A stretch of DNA of 64,000 nt from Branchiostoma floridae. Taxonomy: Eukaryota; Chordata; Leptocardii; Amphioxiformes; Branchiostomatidae. Under the pieces are notes generated by a model. The model saw only the letters and a list, made by a program, of their open reading frames with translations, had not been told where the DNA came from and ran no database searches. This document shows, piece by piece, positions 35,769-49,800 of the stretch (positions are counted from its first letter, which is position 1; each line of letters opens with the position of its first letter). The stretch covers positions 11,796,706-11,860,705 of the forward strand of contig NC_049986.1 in NCBI RefSeq assembly GCF_000003815.2, in the 5' to 3' direction. A program made the position numbers and the translations under genes.

Positions 35769-37719
35769 AAGAGCTACAATACAGTACAATGATACTTTTA
35801 ACAGCCAGGTCTCGCTGTTGTCCATGTCCCCGGAAGTTGCCAAAAACAAGGTAACTTTACTAAGACTATGGTCAGGATAATACCGACCTCCATTCTATGT
35901 TATTGCTACAGGCGTCACTGGGTGATATTGCAGATGGTCTAACAGTGACACCTATTGTGTGCTGATAGAACTGCAGCAAATTCATGTTGCCACTGCATCA
36001 GTTTCTGTTTCCAGTCACCTATCCTACCAAGCTTTTCCGATCTAGGTGAACTAAAGAAACAGACAAGAATGAGAAGGAACTCATGATCTCAAAATACCCC
36101 AGCTTTAAATTTAATGCGAAGTCACTTCAAAACACTACAATCCATTGCATGGCATATTATTACTACTACCCCTATCTAAAAAAAAATCCACATCCAGAAT
36201 TCCATGAATTATTTCTAATATCTCTGGTATAATAGTTTTGATTCTAACAGAAGACAAAAACTCTGAATTCACACACCTTATATATATACAGCCATATATG
36301 TACAGTGTACTAAAACTTTGCATAGTATAAATCTTGACATATGTAGGATGAAAGATCAACAAGATGAATTCAATGTTGGTGCAAGAAATATTTCTTTAAA
36401 TGTATGTTGCACTATTTGTTAAGTTATGACACAATCAATTGACTACAATAACTGAATGGAAGGCCCTCTGCATGATCATGTGACAAACTGCTCATAAACA
36501 ACAAGGTGTTCCTTGGGTGCAAGTACTGTAAAAAAGGGAAATGTCCGAATGATTTTATGCCCATATTTTTCACAGTGACCTCTTCATTGTGCACATTAGG
36601 TCACTGTGGAAATGTTTGTTCTGTCTTTAGTCCATCTACCCACTTTTCTGCAACTGCAAATTTAAAAACATTGTTTTTTTCCCTACTGTGAAGTTATATC
36701 CCAGTGAATATTTCCCTATTTACAGTATCATCCATGGCATTTGATGCCCCATTGACTATTTGAACACATATGCAAAACTGCAACCACAATGTGATAATGA
36801 GTTTTGATTGTAGAGGTACCATAGAGTCACAAATGAGTTACTGTTATGTCTTGCTGAATTCTCTGCTACTATAAGCGTGACGTAATCAGCCTAACTGCAT
36901 GGTATCTCTGTACAAAACTAATCTTCAATAGTTATTTTTCCTGATATAAAAAAAAAAAACTCAAAATGATTGCACAAAACCATTTGCCATTTCATAATCT
37001 CACATGGCACAGAATTTCATTGATTCTTTAGAAAAAATAATCATATACTGTATCAATAACCAGTTTCATACATTTTGGTAAATTAGTTCATGTTACAGAA
37101 TTTTGACTCAGTCTAATTTGGAAGCTTATCAGTTGACATCTTTAAAAAAATTAACTTTTTTAAGAACTCTAATTTACCTCCAAATCCAAACATGATCAAA
37201 ACTAGGCCTTAACATTCATAACATTTTACATTTCAGTCAGTACTGTATGACAGAGCAATTTTTATTGGTCCTACATGTGTATAAGAAATAAAAGCCTCAC
37301 CACTCTGATGCTATTCCCTAAAATACAAGCAAAGTAACAAGCTCTTTTTCTGCATTGCTGAATTCTTGATTAATCTGGAAGACACACTTGCGGTTACAGT
37401 ATTTCTAATTGCATGCGGAATATGAGTTCTAAAACAAACTCATGTATAAGAATACCATGTAAAAGTTTATGAGGACTTTTTTTATGAGCTGAGGGATGAA
37501 GACGGTTTTCAGTACAGGGAAATAAATGAAAGAGGTAGGGACAGTTTTCTTGACTTGCTTCTTTTCAAATGTTAATTTCAAATATCTTGTTACTGTGTAT
37601 ATTTGTTCAGTCAAATGTAATCAGGGTTGTTACAGATATAGAACAGACATTAAGTACAGCTAAGGATGCCTGAGACATCATTTGAATGGTGCTGTGTGGT
37701 GTACTCATGTGTCAAAGCT
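35769..37719 (-). other. Probable 3'UTR of the adenylate kinase gene
   Basis: Sequence after the TAA at 37720-37722 on the minus strand. AT-rich with no further exons or domains seen. Confidence 0.5.
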
Positions 37720-37806
37720 TTAAGAGTCTTGTGTTCTCCCAGTCTTACTGTTGTACACTTCTCGAACATTCTGTAGAACAACTTCCATGGTTGCCTCCCA
37801 CGATAC
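37720..37806 (-). CDS. AK5: Adenylate kinase exon 26 (last coding exon)
   Basis: 87 nt including TAA. It encodes [20 protein letters not shown] then KTGRTQDS, the closing helix of D5. The acceptor is CACTCAG. Confidence 0.9.
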   Translation of the reverse strand, partial: VSWEATMEVVLQNVREVYNSKTGRTQDS

Positions 37807-40800
37807 CTGAGTGAAAACATAGATTTCAAAATCAGTAGTCTTTGGGGCTTGAAAAGTCTTCTTACAAAAGCAGTCACTTTGATTTGAAAGAACATTGTAT
37901 GAAACAGTACAAGCACTATCTTTGTAACCTGACACATTGTCCAGTTTTACTTAACCTTGCAACACAAGGACAGGCCATTAAACTTTCAAAGGAATCATAA
38001 ACCAAAATGAATGCTAGTAAATAACTGAAACTTTTGCTAACAAAATATGCATCAAAACTTGTTTGCTGTTGAGTGAGTTCATAAGTGTGGAAGACATCAT
38101 GATATATATTTGAATGCACAAGACTTACCTCTGAAGCCTGGCCGTGTTCCTTCAGGTAACCCAGCACCTTGGCTGACTCCTCTCCGTAAGTCTTCAGGCG
38201 AACCTTCAGCACGTCCTCGGTATCATCAGGGCGGCGCATCTCCTCAGGTTTCCCTGACAGGTTCTGCTGTAGGACCTCCTCTGGGGCGGTCAGGAAAACT
38301 ACAGCATCCACGGGACCAACCTGGGGTGGAGGAGTGTTGAAGTTAGAACATTGTTGTAGAACATTATTGTAGAATATTATTGTTGTTGTAGAACATTATT
38401 GTAGAACATTATTCTTGTAACATCAATAATGTTGTAGAACATTATTGTTGTTGTAGAATATTCTTGTAGAATATTGCTGTAGAACATTGTTGTAGAACAT
38501 TATTGTAGAACATTATTGTTGTTGTAGAACATTGCTGTAGAACATTGTTGTAGAACATTCTTGTTGTGGTAGAACAATGTTGTAGAACATTGTTGTAGAC
38601 ATTATTGTATAACATTATTGTGGAACAAATGAGAACTCTCTAATATCAATACCAGCATTTTTTCAAATACTGAAGGTGTTAATGTTATATTAAACAAACT
38701 ATTTTTAGGTTTTAGATAGGTACAGGAAGACAGAGAGGTTTTCTTTTACAATGCACTATACACAGCAAGAAACATGTACTTTGTATTTGTGGGTGCAAAG
38801 TACTAGTATTACTGTCTGAAAACAAAATAACCCTTGGAAGAACCCACCTCTCGAATGAAGCCATCGTACTGTTCCTCTGTCCTGGGTAACCCACCCACCA
38901 CACATCCTGCAGAACAGTCCTCCCTGGACTGGATGTGCTTTTTCACCAGGTTTATCACTGTCTTCCATGTCACAGAGATACCAGCTGGAATCGAAGGTAC
39001 AAAATGATGTGTTTGTCACCAATATTACAAATTACAAGGGATAACATTAATACCAAGATGATTACTCATATACTTAATATATTGAATTTGATTTTTATTA
39101 GTCTGGTTACCAAAGTTTCTTAAAAATAAGAAAGAACTGTCATACACAAATTTGATTTGAGTTTCTCCATTCAAAATACTAAAAATCATGATGATATGCC
39201 ACCATTGATAGCCTCTGCCACCTCCGGCTCAGATTCCATCTCTGCTCTAAGAACTTCCCCCACAGAAATGCAGCCTCTCCCAGTCTCAAAGGCGAGGGTC
39301 TCTGCAATGGCCTTCTTCCCTGTTCCTGGTCCACCTGTTTGCATAGAGGAAACACAGATTTGCAGATGTTACAAACAGTGCTCTCTTCCTCTCTCTCTAT
39401 GTCTCTCTTTCTCTCTGTGTTGAGGTAAAGTAAATGTCATTCTCAGGTAATTGATGGATCAAAATCTTCTTTACTGACTTTTCATGTAACAGTGGGGTTC
39501 AAGCGCCGCCAAACTGACCATGCCAAATGGTCCAAGCTTTTGGCGTAGTGGTTAGCAGCGTTGGGTTTGTGAGCTGGCGGCCCGGGTTCTGCATGGTTCA
39601 AATCCCGGGAGCCAGAAGACTGTTTCTACTCACCTATTGTGTTTCAATCAGACTATTTCACTTACATCACACTTTGACATCAACATACTGTCACAGTGGT
39701 CAGTATAAAGTTTTCTGCTTTGTAACATGATTGCATTTTCATAACCCTTACTTTAAAATATATGCACCAAAAGGTATATTCAGAATAATACCCACCATTG
39801 ATGAATGTGAAGACTGGTGTTTTCTTGTCCTCCACTGCCCCTTCTTGGGCAGCACCTGCGTCAGCGGCCCCCTGTAGTGAGCTGACAGGTTCTATCCCCT
39901 CCCCCTGTAGAACTGTGCACACCTCGGCAAACACCTCATCCTCACTACTACCTGCTGCAATCTGGGGCAGAGGGAAAAAGGCACATTTTTAAAATTTCAT
40001 TTCCCACATAGTGATTACACCTCAACAAAGGAATGAAATTCTCTACAACCAAACTATACAGTTTTTGACAAATTTTGGAAAGGCACTTAAGGAAGTTAAT
40101 TCATGTTCACTGCAGTAAACATGAAGCAACTAGAAGTATCTAAAAGAGAATACATTACCCACATATCGTTAAGAAAGAGAATCATCTACCAGTTTCCTAT
40201 GGAGGGTGTACAAATGGCAATTTTTGTGCCAGCTTCCTATGATTCAATGGTTTGATAGCAGTATGTTTTGTTCAAAATGTAAGGACAGTACGACCCACCT
40301 TCCGTGCCTTGCCCCTCCCTTCCAGTGCCTGTAGAACCGGCTCCTCCATGCTGTGGAACTTCTCCACCCGTCGTTTGATGGCCTCTTCCTCGTCTTCTGG
40401 GCTACCGCTGCCCTGCCCTCTCTTGATTGACCTCTGAACCATGACATCGTCAGAACACTCAAAGCACAGCGCACAGTTTAATTCTGCAACCTGAAAAAGA
40501 GAACAAAAAATTTGTTTCTAAATTGCTTTCCAACCAAACGATAAGACACAATCCTGATACACCCACTTTATATATACAGAAAGAGAGAGAAAGACAGAGA
40601 GACACACAAATATAACAGTAAATCATTAACTGTTCACTGGGTATCTTACGAAATTCTGTACCTTGTTTTCAAAGTCTGCCACCTCCTCTGCACTGCCGAG
40701 GTAACCGTCGATGATGAAACCCTGCGTCTTGTCATCAAGCTTTGCCATAGCTTCACTCAGCAGCTCGTGAACTGCAGTCTGTATGAAACAAGCAGCAAAC

Positions 40801-43800
40801 ATTTTTTTTCATATAGTTTGCAGGTAACCGTTATATGTAGTCTCATTGCAGTGTTCCAATGTGACCAGGTGTTCAAAATTGTTTGACAGTAATTATCAGA
40901 GTCCCTAAAGGTTAAGAATAAGATTACCTTTAAACAACAGTTGCATTTCTTAAAGTTCACCCCACAATAGGCCAATCGGATAAAAATGTGTCCTTTCTAT
41001 GCCATTTATTCTGGTAACACTACAACAATAATTCTACGAACCAATGAAAAGATCATCAGAGTGACCATGAACCGCTTTGAATAATCTAATTTGGGAAGTC
41101 AAGTGAACTTACAGCATACATGGCTTGTAGTTCTCCTTTCTTGATGGCCTCGGCCAGATGGTTGCCTCTCTCTGATCCTGACTGGACCTCAGCTTGGATC
41201 AGATCGTGCATTGCCAGGTGTGTCAGCCCGTACTTAACTGCAACCCGCTGACACTGGGTTCCCTTCCCACTACCCGGGCCCCCACACACCAGTATGACCT
41301 TTGAACCCTTGAACTTGGGTCCATCTTCACCACCTAGATGGCAAAAACGTAGAGAGTACAGAAAATATTTCAGGAACAGAGGTACACTTTACAATTAGCA
41401 TGTTATGTTCTGCATAGAATCTTATGCAACTTCCGCATAGAAATGATTCTTAAGGGTTATGGATAAAAGAAACTTGAGAAAGGAGAACAATCATCAAATG
41501 TGGAGTAAAATAAGATATGATGGCACCACATAAAGACAAAGACAAGAACTACATACAAGAGAACTTATTTCAGCACCGAGGACAGACATCAAAGTAATAA
41601 CATTGTTTCACCATTTCAGCACCTAGGACAGATGCAATACGAGAGATTACACTGTTTTATTGCTTCAGAACCAAGAACAGACATCAGAGAAAGCAACACC
41701 ACTGTTTTACAAATCTTGTGTTATAGATTTAGATATCTAACCAGAAACCTTGATGCCATCTCCATATGACCATGGCCTATAATCACTAAAGTCACATGTT
41801 ACAAAGATGCATCCTCAGACAGCTCTGTATTTTGAGACATTCTCTACCAACCAAGAAAAGAATAACAGCTGCTGCTGTATAAAGGTACCTTACATTTATA
41901 TAAAAGCAAGATGATTCTCTTCCTGGTGGCTTTAGGTAACCTCTTCCAAGCGCACCCATTGTCAGCTAACCCCATTTTAGTAGTATCTTAAAAAACTTTT
42001 GTATTCTATTAAAGCAGGACTAGAGACTCAATAAAAACACACTGCATAAGTGGCAAAGGTAATCTATAACATATAGTTATTTGGAAAAATCATGGGTTGC
42101 TCCTTTGCTTAATTGGTGTCACTTAAGAAATTGCCATAAACATGATTGCATTATTAGTAGATGCTAGTTGTTTCGAGTCAAACAACATGGTTGTTAGAAA
42201 GTGGATAAATCTACTGCCAGTAAAATGCCTCTGATTCTACATGTTTGAGTTTCAGGAGATATATGTTTATAAACCATAGCTTTTTCAAACTCAAATGCTT
42301 TGAGATACATTTAGATGACTTTACCTTGTAGCATTAAAGCTCAAAATAAGTCTACCAAGAAACAATTCACAGCAAAACACACAGAGAAGATTAAGTAAAG
42401 AGTAAGGAATGGAACACAAACACACATTTCTAGTGAGACAGTCATTTATTGTCATGAAAGGTGCATAGTTAGATAATTCAAATGAAGAAGGAAGCTCATT
42501 GATGAAATGGGAAAAACACACATTTTCTAGCAAACTTATACTTACAAGTTTAATGTTATGGAGTGTGCATATGCATATTCAGATATTTCAATTGAAAATA
42601 ATGTGTAAAAGAAATGGAAAATGCAATAATGATAATTTTATAACAAAAATAAAATGTACAGTCAAGACTACAGCTGAGATAACACAATACTACAGAATTC
42701 AATTATATTAGAATTAGGCTTAACAGTTTTTTAAAATGAATTACAGGTATCTAGGTATCCTGTTAATAATTCACAAGCTCAATTTTTGGGAATATTTCAT
42801 AATAAACAATCATTTCCTCAGTGTCATGATTTGTGACTGCAGCTGGTCATATACAGGACTGGTATGTGGGTCACAGCTTACTTCTAAGGTCCTCTCCTGT
42901 ATGGTACATTATTTTGAAATACATAGTCAAACTATCATTCATAATCAACAGGTCCCCTTCTAGTTCTTCTAACAGGATAGTATTTTACATTTGTAGTCCA
43001 GATCATTCTTTTCTGTTTATTACACAGTTAACTACTGGCCTTTGCTCAATTTTTTGCCTTGTACTGACAAAATATTGTTCAAACTATCTGGACACAAACT
43101 TTGTCTATGCCACTACTTATTATGGGTACCACATAGTGATGATATACTGATACCATGTAGATGATGGAAGCACTTTTACCAGTCTGAAGAATAATGAGTG
43201 TTATGGAAAGTATCCAGCTTGATGAGATAGTGAGGATGTTAGCTACAAGATGCTACAGTGAGAGAACAAGAGACTCATGAAGTAGTTCAACAGCTGGACT
43301 ATCTCTCACCTAGAACTTTGCAGACATCAGTAAAGACTTCATCTGGTGGTCTCTCTGCACTTATCTGGAAACAAGGAGTTGAATTAGATCAATCAGACAA
43401 ATTGTCAAACACACAATATAACAAGACTTAAGCCAATACGAGTGATCGCGATGATGTCACAGTGACACAGTGGTAGGCAAAAGGTTTTTGGCAAAAGATT
43501 GATTTACATATTAACCAGTAATTTGGTCTGCTAATTTAGATCTCAAATTTTGATCCAATCTACTGACGTTCTGGTAGGCACCAGCCATCGAATACCCCGG
43601 ATATAAACAATAACAGCATTAACTTGTATAGCAATAACCATGGAGAATCCTAAACCTCAAAATTAAGTTAAGACATTTACATATAAATTTCCAACAAAAG
43701 TCTTTCATTCATTTTAATTTCTAGTACATTTGTCGTACAATGTAGCTTCACATTGTTGCATATAACACAAGAAATATCAGACATTATATCTTATAGCACA

Positions 43801-46800
43801 GCCCACCTTTGAAAGCTTCTTCTTGTCCTCATAGTATTGTACAACTGGTTCCGTCGCATTATGGAAGGTTGTGAGTCGCTTCTTTATGGTCTCTTCATGG
43901 TCATCAACCCTCCCGCTGGTCTTGGCGCGGCCGAGAAGACGTTCCGTCATCGTTTCATCCGAGCATTCAAAGTACAGGACACAGTCACAAGCTGCAATCT
44001 AGAGATGGAAAACAAAAGGCCAGGGTAAGACCAAAAAGAAACGCATTACTGTGGCATTTAAACAATGAGGACTAAATCTAAACAGTTGAAAGAAATCATT
44101 CAGCACCATGGACAAGGACAACACTCTACATTACTGGTAACTTGATTTGTTTTATTATAAAACAAGCCCAAAGAGAAATACACTATGATGGCACTTTAGG
44201 AAGTAGGAACAGAGAAAACTCTTGAAAGAAGGAAACCATTTCAGCACCAATGACAGATATGACATTCAACATTAACCATTCTGACTTATGCATAACCAAA
44301 GAGAAATACACAATGGTGACACCTAAGCAGTTAAGGACTTAAACTAAACTCTTAAAATAAACCATTACTGTTGAGTGTTATCCCTGTCCTTGGTGCTGAA
44401 ATGGTTCTCTACACTGTTTCAAACATGCCTAGTTTCTGAAATCTGATTAGTGAAGCCTGTAGCAGGTGAAAGGTCACCATTACAGACATGCGCAGAACTA
44501 GCATTTTGATGCCATAGAAGATGGCTTGCAAAAGTAAGTGTAAGAAGCCTTTTTGTTGGGAAATGTTGGCATTTTGGAGCCGGAAATTATGGTCAGGTAT
44601 TCTGGCTATTTTATTTTGTGAGAAAAATAAGCTTTCTACCATGTTTGGAGTGTTTTAGACAGTCTAGAGTATGTATAGTTTGGGTGTTATCAGGGAGGTC
44701 AAAGGTCACCAGAGTTTCTTATTCTGTTTGTGGGGGCGCATTGCGCCGAACCGAATGTTTTCAAAATCGCCATATGCACTCTTTAGAAGTCAGATTTGCT
44801 TGCCAATGTGAGATTTTCACCAACTAAACCTTAGGTAGGTGACTTTTGACAGCCTTTTCCCTACATCTTATGCATGCAACAGGTGCCTGCCAGCGATTGG
44901 AGGTCTGTACCCTACAATGGTATCCAAACCTCTTATACAGAAAAAAGGCAGAAGAACCAACATGTATGTATCTGAGAAGCAAAAGTAAAGTCACCTTCTC
45001 CTCAAACTCCACCCCCTGCTGCACCTCCCTGGGGTAGCCGTCAATCAGGAAGCCCTGCGACTCCCCTGCCCTCTTCAACATGGCTTCCCTTAGCAGGTCC
45101 AGCACTACAGACTGAAGAAGGTAAATCAGGAATTCAGTTACACTTGTCAGATTTTCCCACAACCAGAGAGACAAACATATATACCTGTTACAGCTGTACT
45201 GGAAGTGTGAGAGCTGATGATATATTTACTGTAAAATAATTGGAAATATCCTCACCATGGGCACTAGCTCTCCTTTCTCCATGATCTCTGTCAGTTTCTT
45301 GCCCCTCTCTGACCCAGACTTGACCTCGTCCCTCAGGAGGTCACCCGAGGACAGGTGGGTGTAGCCGTACTTGGCCACGATCCGCTCACACTGCGTACCT
45401 TTCCCACAGCCGGGGCCACCAACGACGAAGATTACCTTCTTGCCTTGTAGAGTGTCTTCTTTGCCCCCATCTGCTTTGCTTCCTTCTTTTCCATCTAAGA
45501 ATGTTTCATGCAAATACATCATGGCTATATTCTACAATCTACAGAAAAATTCTTAACCCCAAAAATCTGCATCATCTTCAAGATTGCTTTGTTCGCCATT
45601 CACCTCACTAGTGACCAACTCACATTTCTCTTAAATATGAATGTTCAGTCAAATTAAGTATAAAGAGACTGATCCCTGACACTTATCGTAAAAGTTTGTT
45701 AAAATATTTGCTATATTTGTAATATGTTAAAGATCTCTTATGTCTTAAATGTGTAATACACAATATATTTTTTTGTCCTTATCTCGTGGTCCCCTCCGCT
45801 ACTTTTCTTCCTAGTGTGTTGATAAGTCTGAACCTTCACCAAGACAGAAATGCACAATGACAAAGAGACAGCATAGAGAAAGATTGCACACACTTTATTG
45901 GCATAGAGATTTAGTACCTGTACAAAAGGGACAGTTCAGGTGCAAACGACAGCAGAGGGATTGCACAATGTGTCATGTTAGGCTCCATAGCTCTGACATA
46001 CCAAGTTGAACAAAGTATAAGACATTTAAACCTTCCCACAATAAGTGTGATCTACTGGTATATCAAACCTATAGAATACAATGTTAATATTTCACCTGAA
46101 TGTTCCAATTTATAGAATACCAGTCAAAACCTGATAACCAGGATGTGTACGGACCAAATCCAACTTATCAAAATAACATCAGATTTACAACAGGATCTAA
46201 TAACAATACAAGGTGCTTTTAGCTAAACTGTAGGGGCCATCACTCTAAAAACTCTGAAACATAAGGTTATATATCTGTGTTTCCTTTCTTTTTAAGATTT
46301 CAGTGGAAAGACTATAACATGTTGGCAGTCATACGATATCTATCATCTCCTCAGTCTTTTCTACCTGACTGATAATAAGGACAACTAAAATTCCATGCAG
46401 ATTTCTGTCAGAACACATGACAACTCACTGATCATTATCATAAAATCACTGTCCACTGATCATTATTATTACAAAATCACTGCCCATTAATTTTGCTGTT
46501 CTTCATGATTTCAAATTGTAAAAAGTAACCATCATTAAAAACAGAAGTATTTTGTCCACTGCATCCTTTCTAGTCAAACCACTGGCCTGCTCTTGTTAGC
46601 AACTATAGTCTATTCTATGCTTTTGTTGTTTGTATGCTACAAATGTAGTATAAAGGTAGACATTACGTTGCTGGGTTCTGCATTTTCACAAATGCCTAAT
46701 ACTGTACTACAGATTCAATGCTAAGACTTTTATGGACTGCAGCTTATAATGTGACCAAACTTTATTTCTCTCTACAAGTTAAGGAAGCAGTATTTTTCGA

Positions 46801-49800
46801 ATCAGCTATATATTATCTTTATGTAACACTGTAGAGTTTGACTAGAATTGTTAATGTCCCCGACATCTTGTCAGCTGGGTGACAGCAACTGCGATAGGTA
46901 GGTACTGTTCAACCTGAGAAGAAACACAGACAGGGAGAGTAGAAAAAGGAGTCAGGACCAACAGACAGTCACATGTACAAGTAAGAACAGATCATGGTTG
47001 GAAATATGGATAGAAACTATTTCAAGGCCCCTGTTGTGTTAGTGTGAAAAAGTGACTAGTGGGAAGATAGGCTGGAGAATAAAAGGCATATCACACTACA
47101 ATGTGTTGTCTACACTAGTGGCTAGCTATATGTAATGAGTAAAGTGTATGTTCTAAATTTCTTCCTACATAATCTATCATATTATATATGAGGTGAATTG
47201 GATATAACTGATATCAACTGCTGAACAGACACTACCAGAGTATGAAGAACGTTTTTACGTACCTAGAGCAGCACAGACATCAGCAAAGATGGCCTCCACC
47301 TCACGTTCTGCATTGATCTGAAAGTAAATATTGAGAACCACACTGAAATCATGCCATCTTTGATGTTCCATAACCATCAATTCAATAACTATAGCTTCTC
47401 TGATAACACTTCTAGATCAATGCTATAATGTTTAAGGCAAAGTGCTAAAAGTTTGACATACCTTTCTATTACCATTTACTAAATAATAGATAGAGAATAC
47501 TTTGGGTTGGTCTTCTGTTGTTATTTGTAATATGTTACTGTCCCTCCTCCCAACAAATAGTTGCCTATCTCCTACATTACATCTATCTTGGAGAAAGCAA
47601 GTCCAGGAGTGTAAAAGCTAAATAAATACAGACTCAATTCCATAGTATAGATGGAACCTGCTTAACTACAACATCCAGTACACTGACCTTTCTCAGTTTC
47701 CCCTTTTCTTCATAGTGGCTGACCACAGGTTCTGTGGCTGAGTAGAAGGTGTCCAGTCGCTTCTTGATGGTTTCCTCATTATCGTCCACCCTGCCGCTGG
47801 TCTTGGCACGCCCGAGGAGACGTTCCGTCATAGTCTCAGCCGAACACTCAAAGTACAGGACACAGTCACATTCCTTGATCTATAGGATGAAAAAATTGAA
47901 AATTACTATTAATGTTATAAGCATTGTGGGAAACAATAATGATAAGAGTAAGAGCCTCAGGCACAGATCCTGGCAAGGGAAAGACGAGCCTATTGACAGC
48001 AGCTTTTGTGTCTACCTTGTCTCCCCAATGACCTGGTTGTCAAGGGACTAAGTGGATAATGCTAGTTCACCTTTATTCGTGTGCTAACCTTTATCCATTG
48101 TTTTTTAAAACAAGATGTCAAGTCTACGGACGTTGGAAACAAATTGCAATGTTTTCAAAATATTGAAGTTTGAAACCATTGTCCGTCGACTTCATACTCC
48201 TTAATACCCCATTTTTAAAACAATGGATATATCTTACCCCACAAATGAAGGTGAATTAGCATTAGGTAGGTAAGAACCTCAAGATAAATTTCAGAACAGA
48301 TGATGTTTCCTACACTGACAAATAGGGGTGGCAACATTTAAAACATTACACCTTTTTTAATTAGGGTCTGCATTTGTGACCATTGGAAGTGTCAGCCTTG
48401 GCAATCATGGCATCCCTCAACAACTCCAGCACTGTTTCCTAGAAAAAGGGAACAAAATAAAACATGGCACGTAAGGGTGATGAATAGTAGTGGTAGTAGT
48501 AGAGACATACGGTGTATTACCATTGGAGTATACCGTCCCTTAAGGGGTTGCATAGCCTTTCTTCTAGCTGAATACTGTAAAATGCATTAAGTTCGCAGGG
48601 ATTTAATTTCACAGTAGCAGGAAAAAAGACTTTTCGCTGTAGCACCATGCACTGTAGTCTCTTATTGCCATGAAAAAAATGTTTGCCAGGCCTCCAACCA
48701 GGTGATTAAAAGTGAATCACCAACTCCAGACAGAAGGATTTGCACAATCGCACACCAGGACATGCCCCTACTCTTGTGATGATACAAACAGTTATCTATT
48801 GCTCAACTGCTGCATGACATGATTTTGAAGAACTAAACTAAAAGAGCACCTTTGGGGAACACAGAAACTCACCATAGGTACCAGCTTCCCCTGCTCCATA
48901 ATCTCCGTCAGTTTCTTGCCCCGCTCCGACCCAGACTTGACCTCATCCCTCAGGAGGTCACCCGAGGACAGGTGGGTGTAGCCGTACTTGGCCACGATCC
49001 GCTCACACTGCGTACCTTTCCCACAGCCGGGGCCGCCAACCACAAAGATTACCTTCTTGCCCTTCAGTTTATCTGAAAAAAAAGAGATTACCAAATCAAT
49101 CAATCAATCAGTCAGGACTTTGATTAGTGAATTTTGTGATGTAAAAGTGAGACATAAGTTGTTAAATTTAGACAGCCAGGAAATTAAGTCCTTCCAATGC
49201 ATCAAGATCTTTTTTGTTTTATTTGTTGTGTTCCTTCACATTTCTGAACTGATTATTCAAAACAGTTGTGAAGAAGCTATGGCCAATGTACTATCAAGTG
49301 TAACCATCACTTCTTGCTGTCTGATAATCAAAATATCGAACGCTATAACCATACCAGAGGATGTGCAGATATTTAAACAAGGCACCTTATCTGATAAGGA
49401 CCTTATTGAGTAAAATATCTGGAAAAGAGATCCTATCTTAATTTCACAGAACTGATGTCTGATGAAGAAAAATGTGCTTGAATACCTTATAGATCCAGGG
49501 TTATATACTAGCTGTAAGACAAATATAGGGACACAAGGAAGAGAGGGTCACCCTTATGTAGATAAAACAGCAGGAAAGGAACTTTTGGAACTTTGTTGTT
49601 ATTTATTAGTCACCACAAAAACACAGTGGTTTTATGTGCACAGTTATCAGGAATTTGTGACTTTGAAAGTGCACAGAGTGTTCAAGAAGAGTCAGGAACA
49701 GACAGGGTAGGTGGTTTTGTTCTCTGTGCTGTACCTGGGTCATAACCGTACACTAGACTGGCAGGTGGGATGGAACCAGGACCGACTTCTTCCACATTTA

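Noticed and set aside
39517..39613. Functional tRNA gene
   Set aside because: A- and B-box-like motifs are present but no acceptor stem or clean anticodon arm; it fits a tRNA-derived SINE better.
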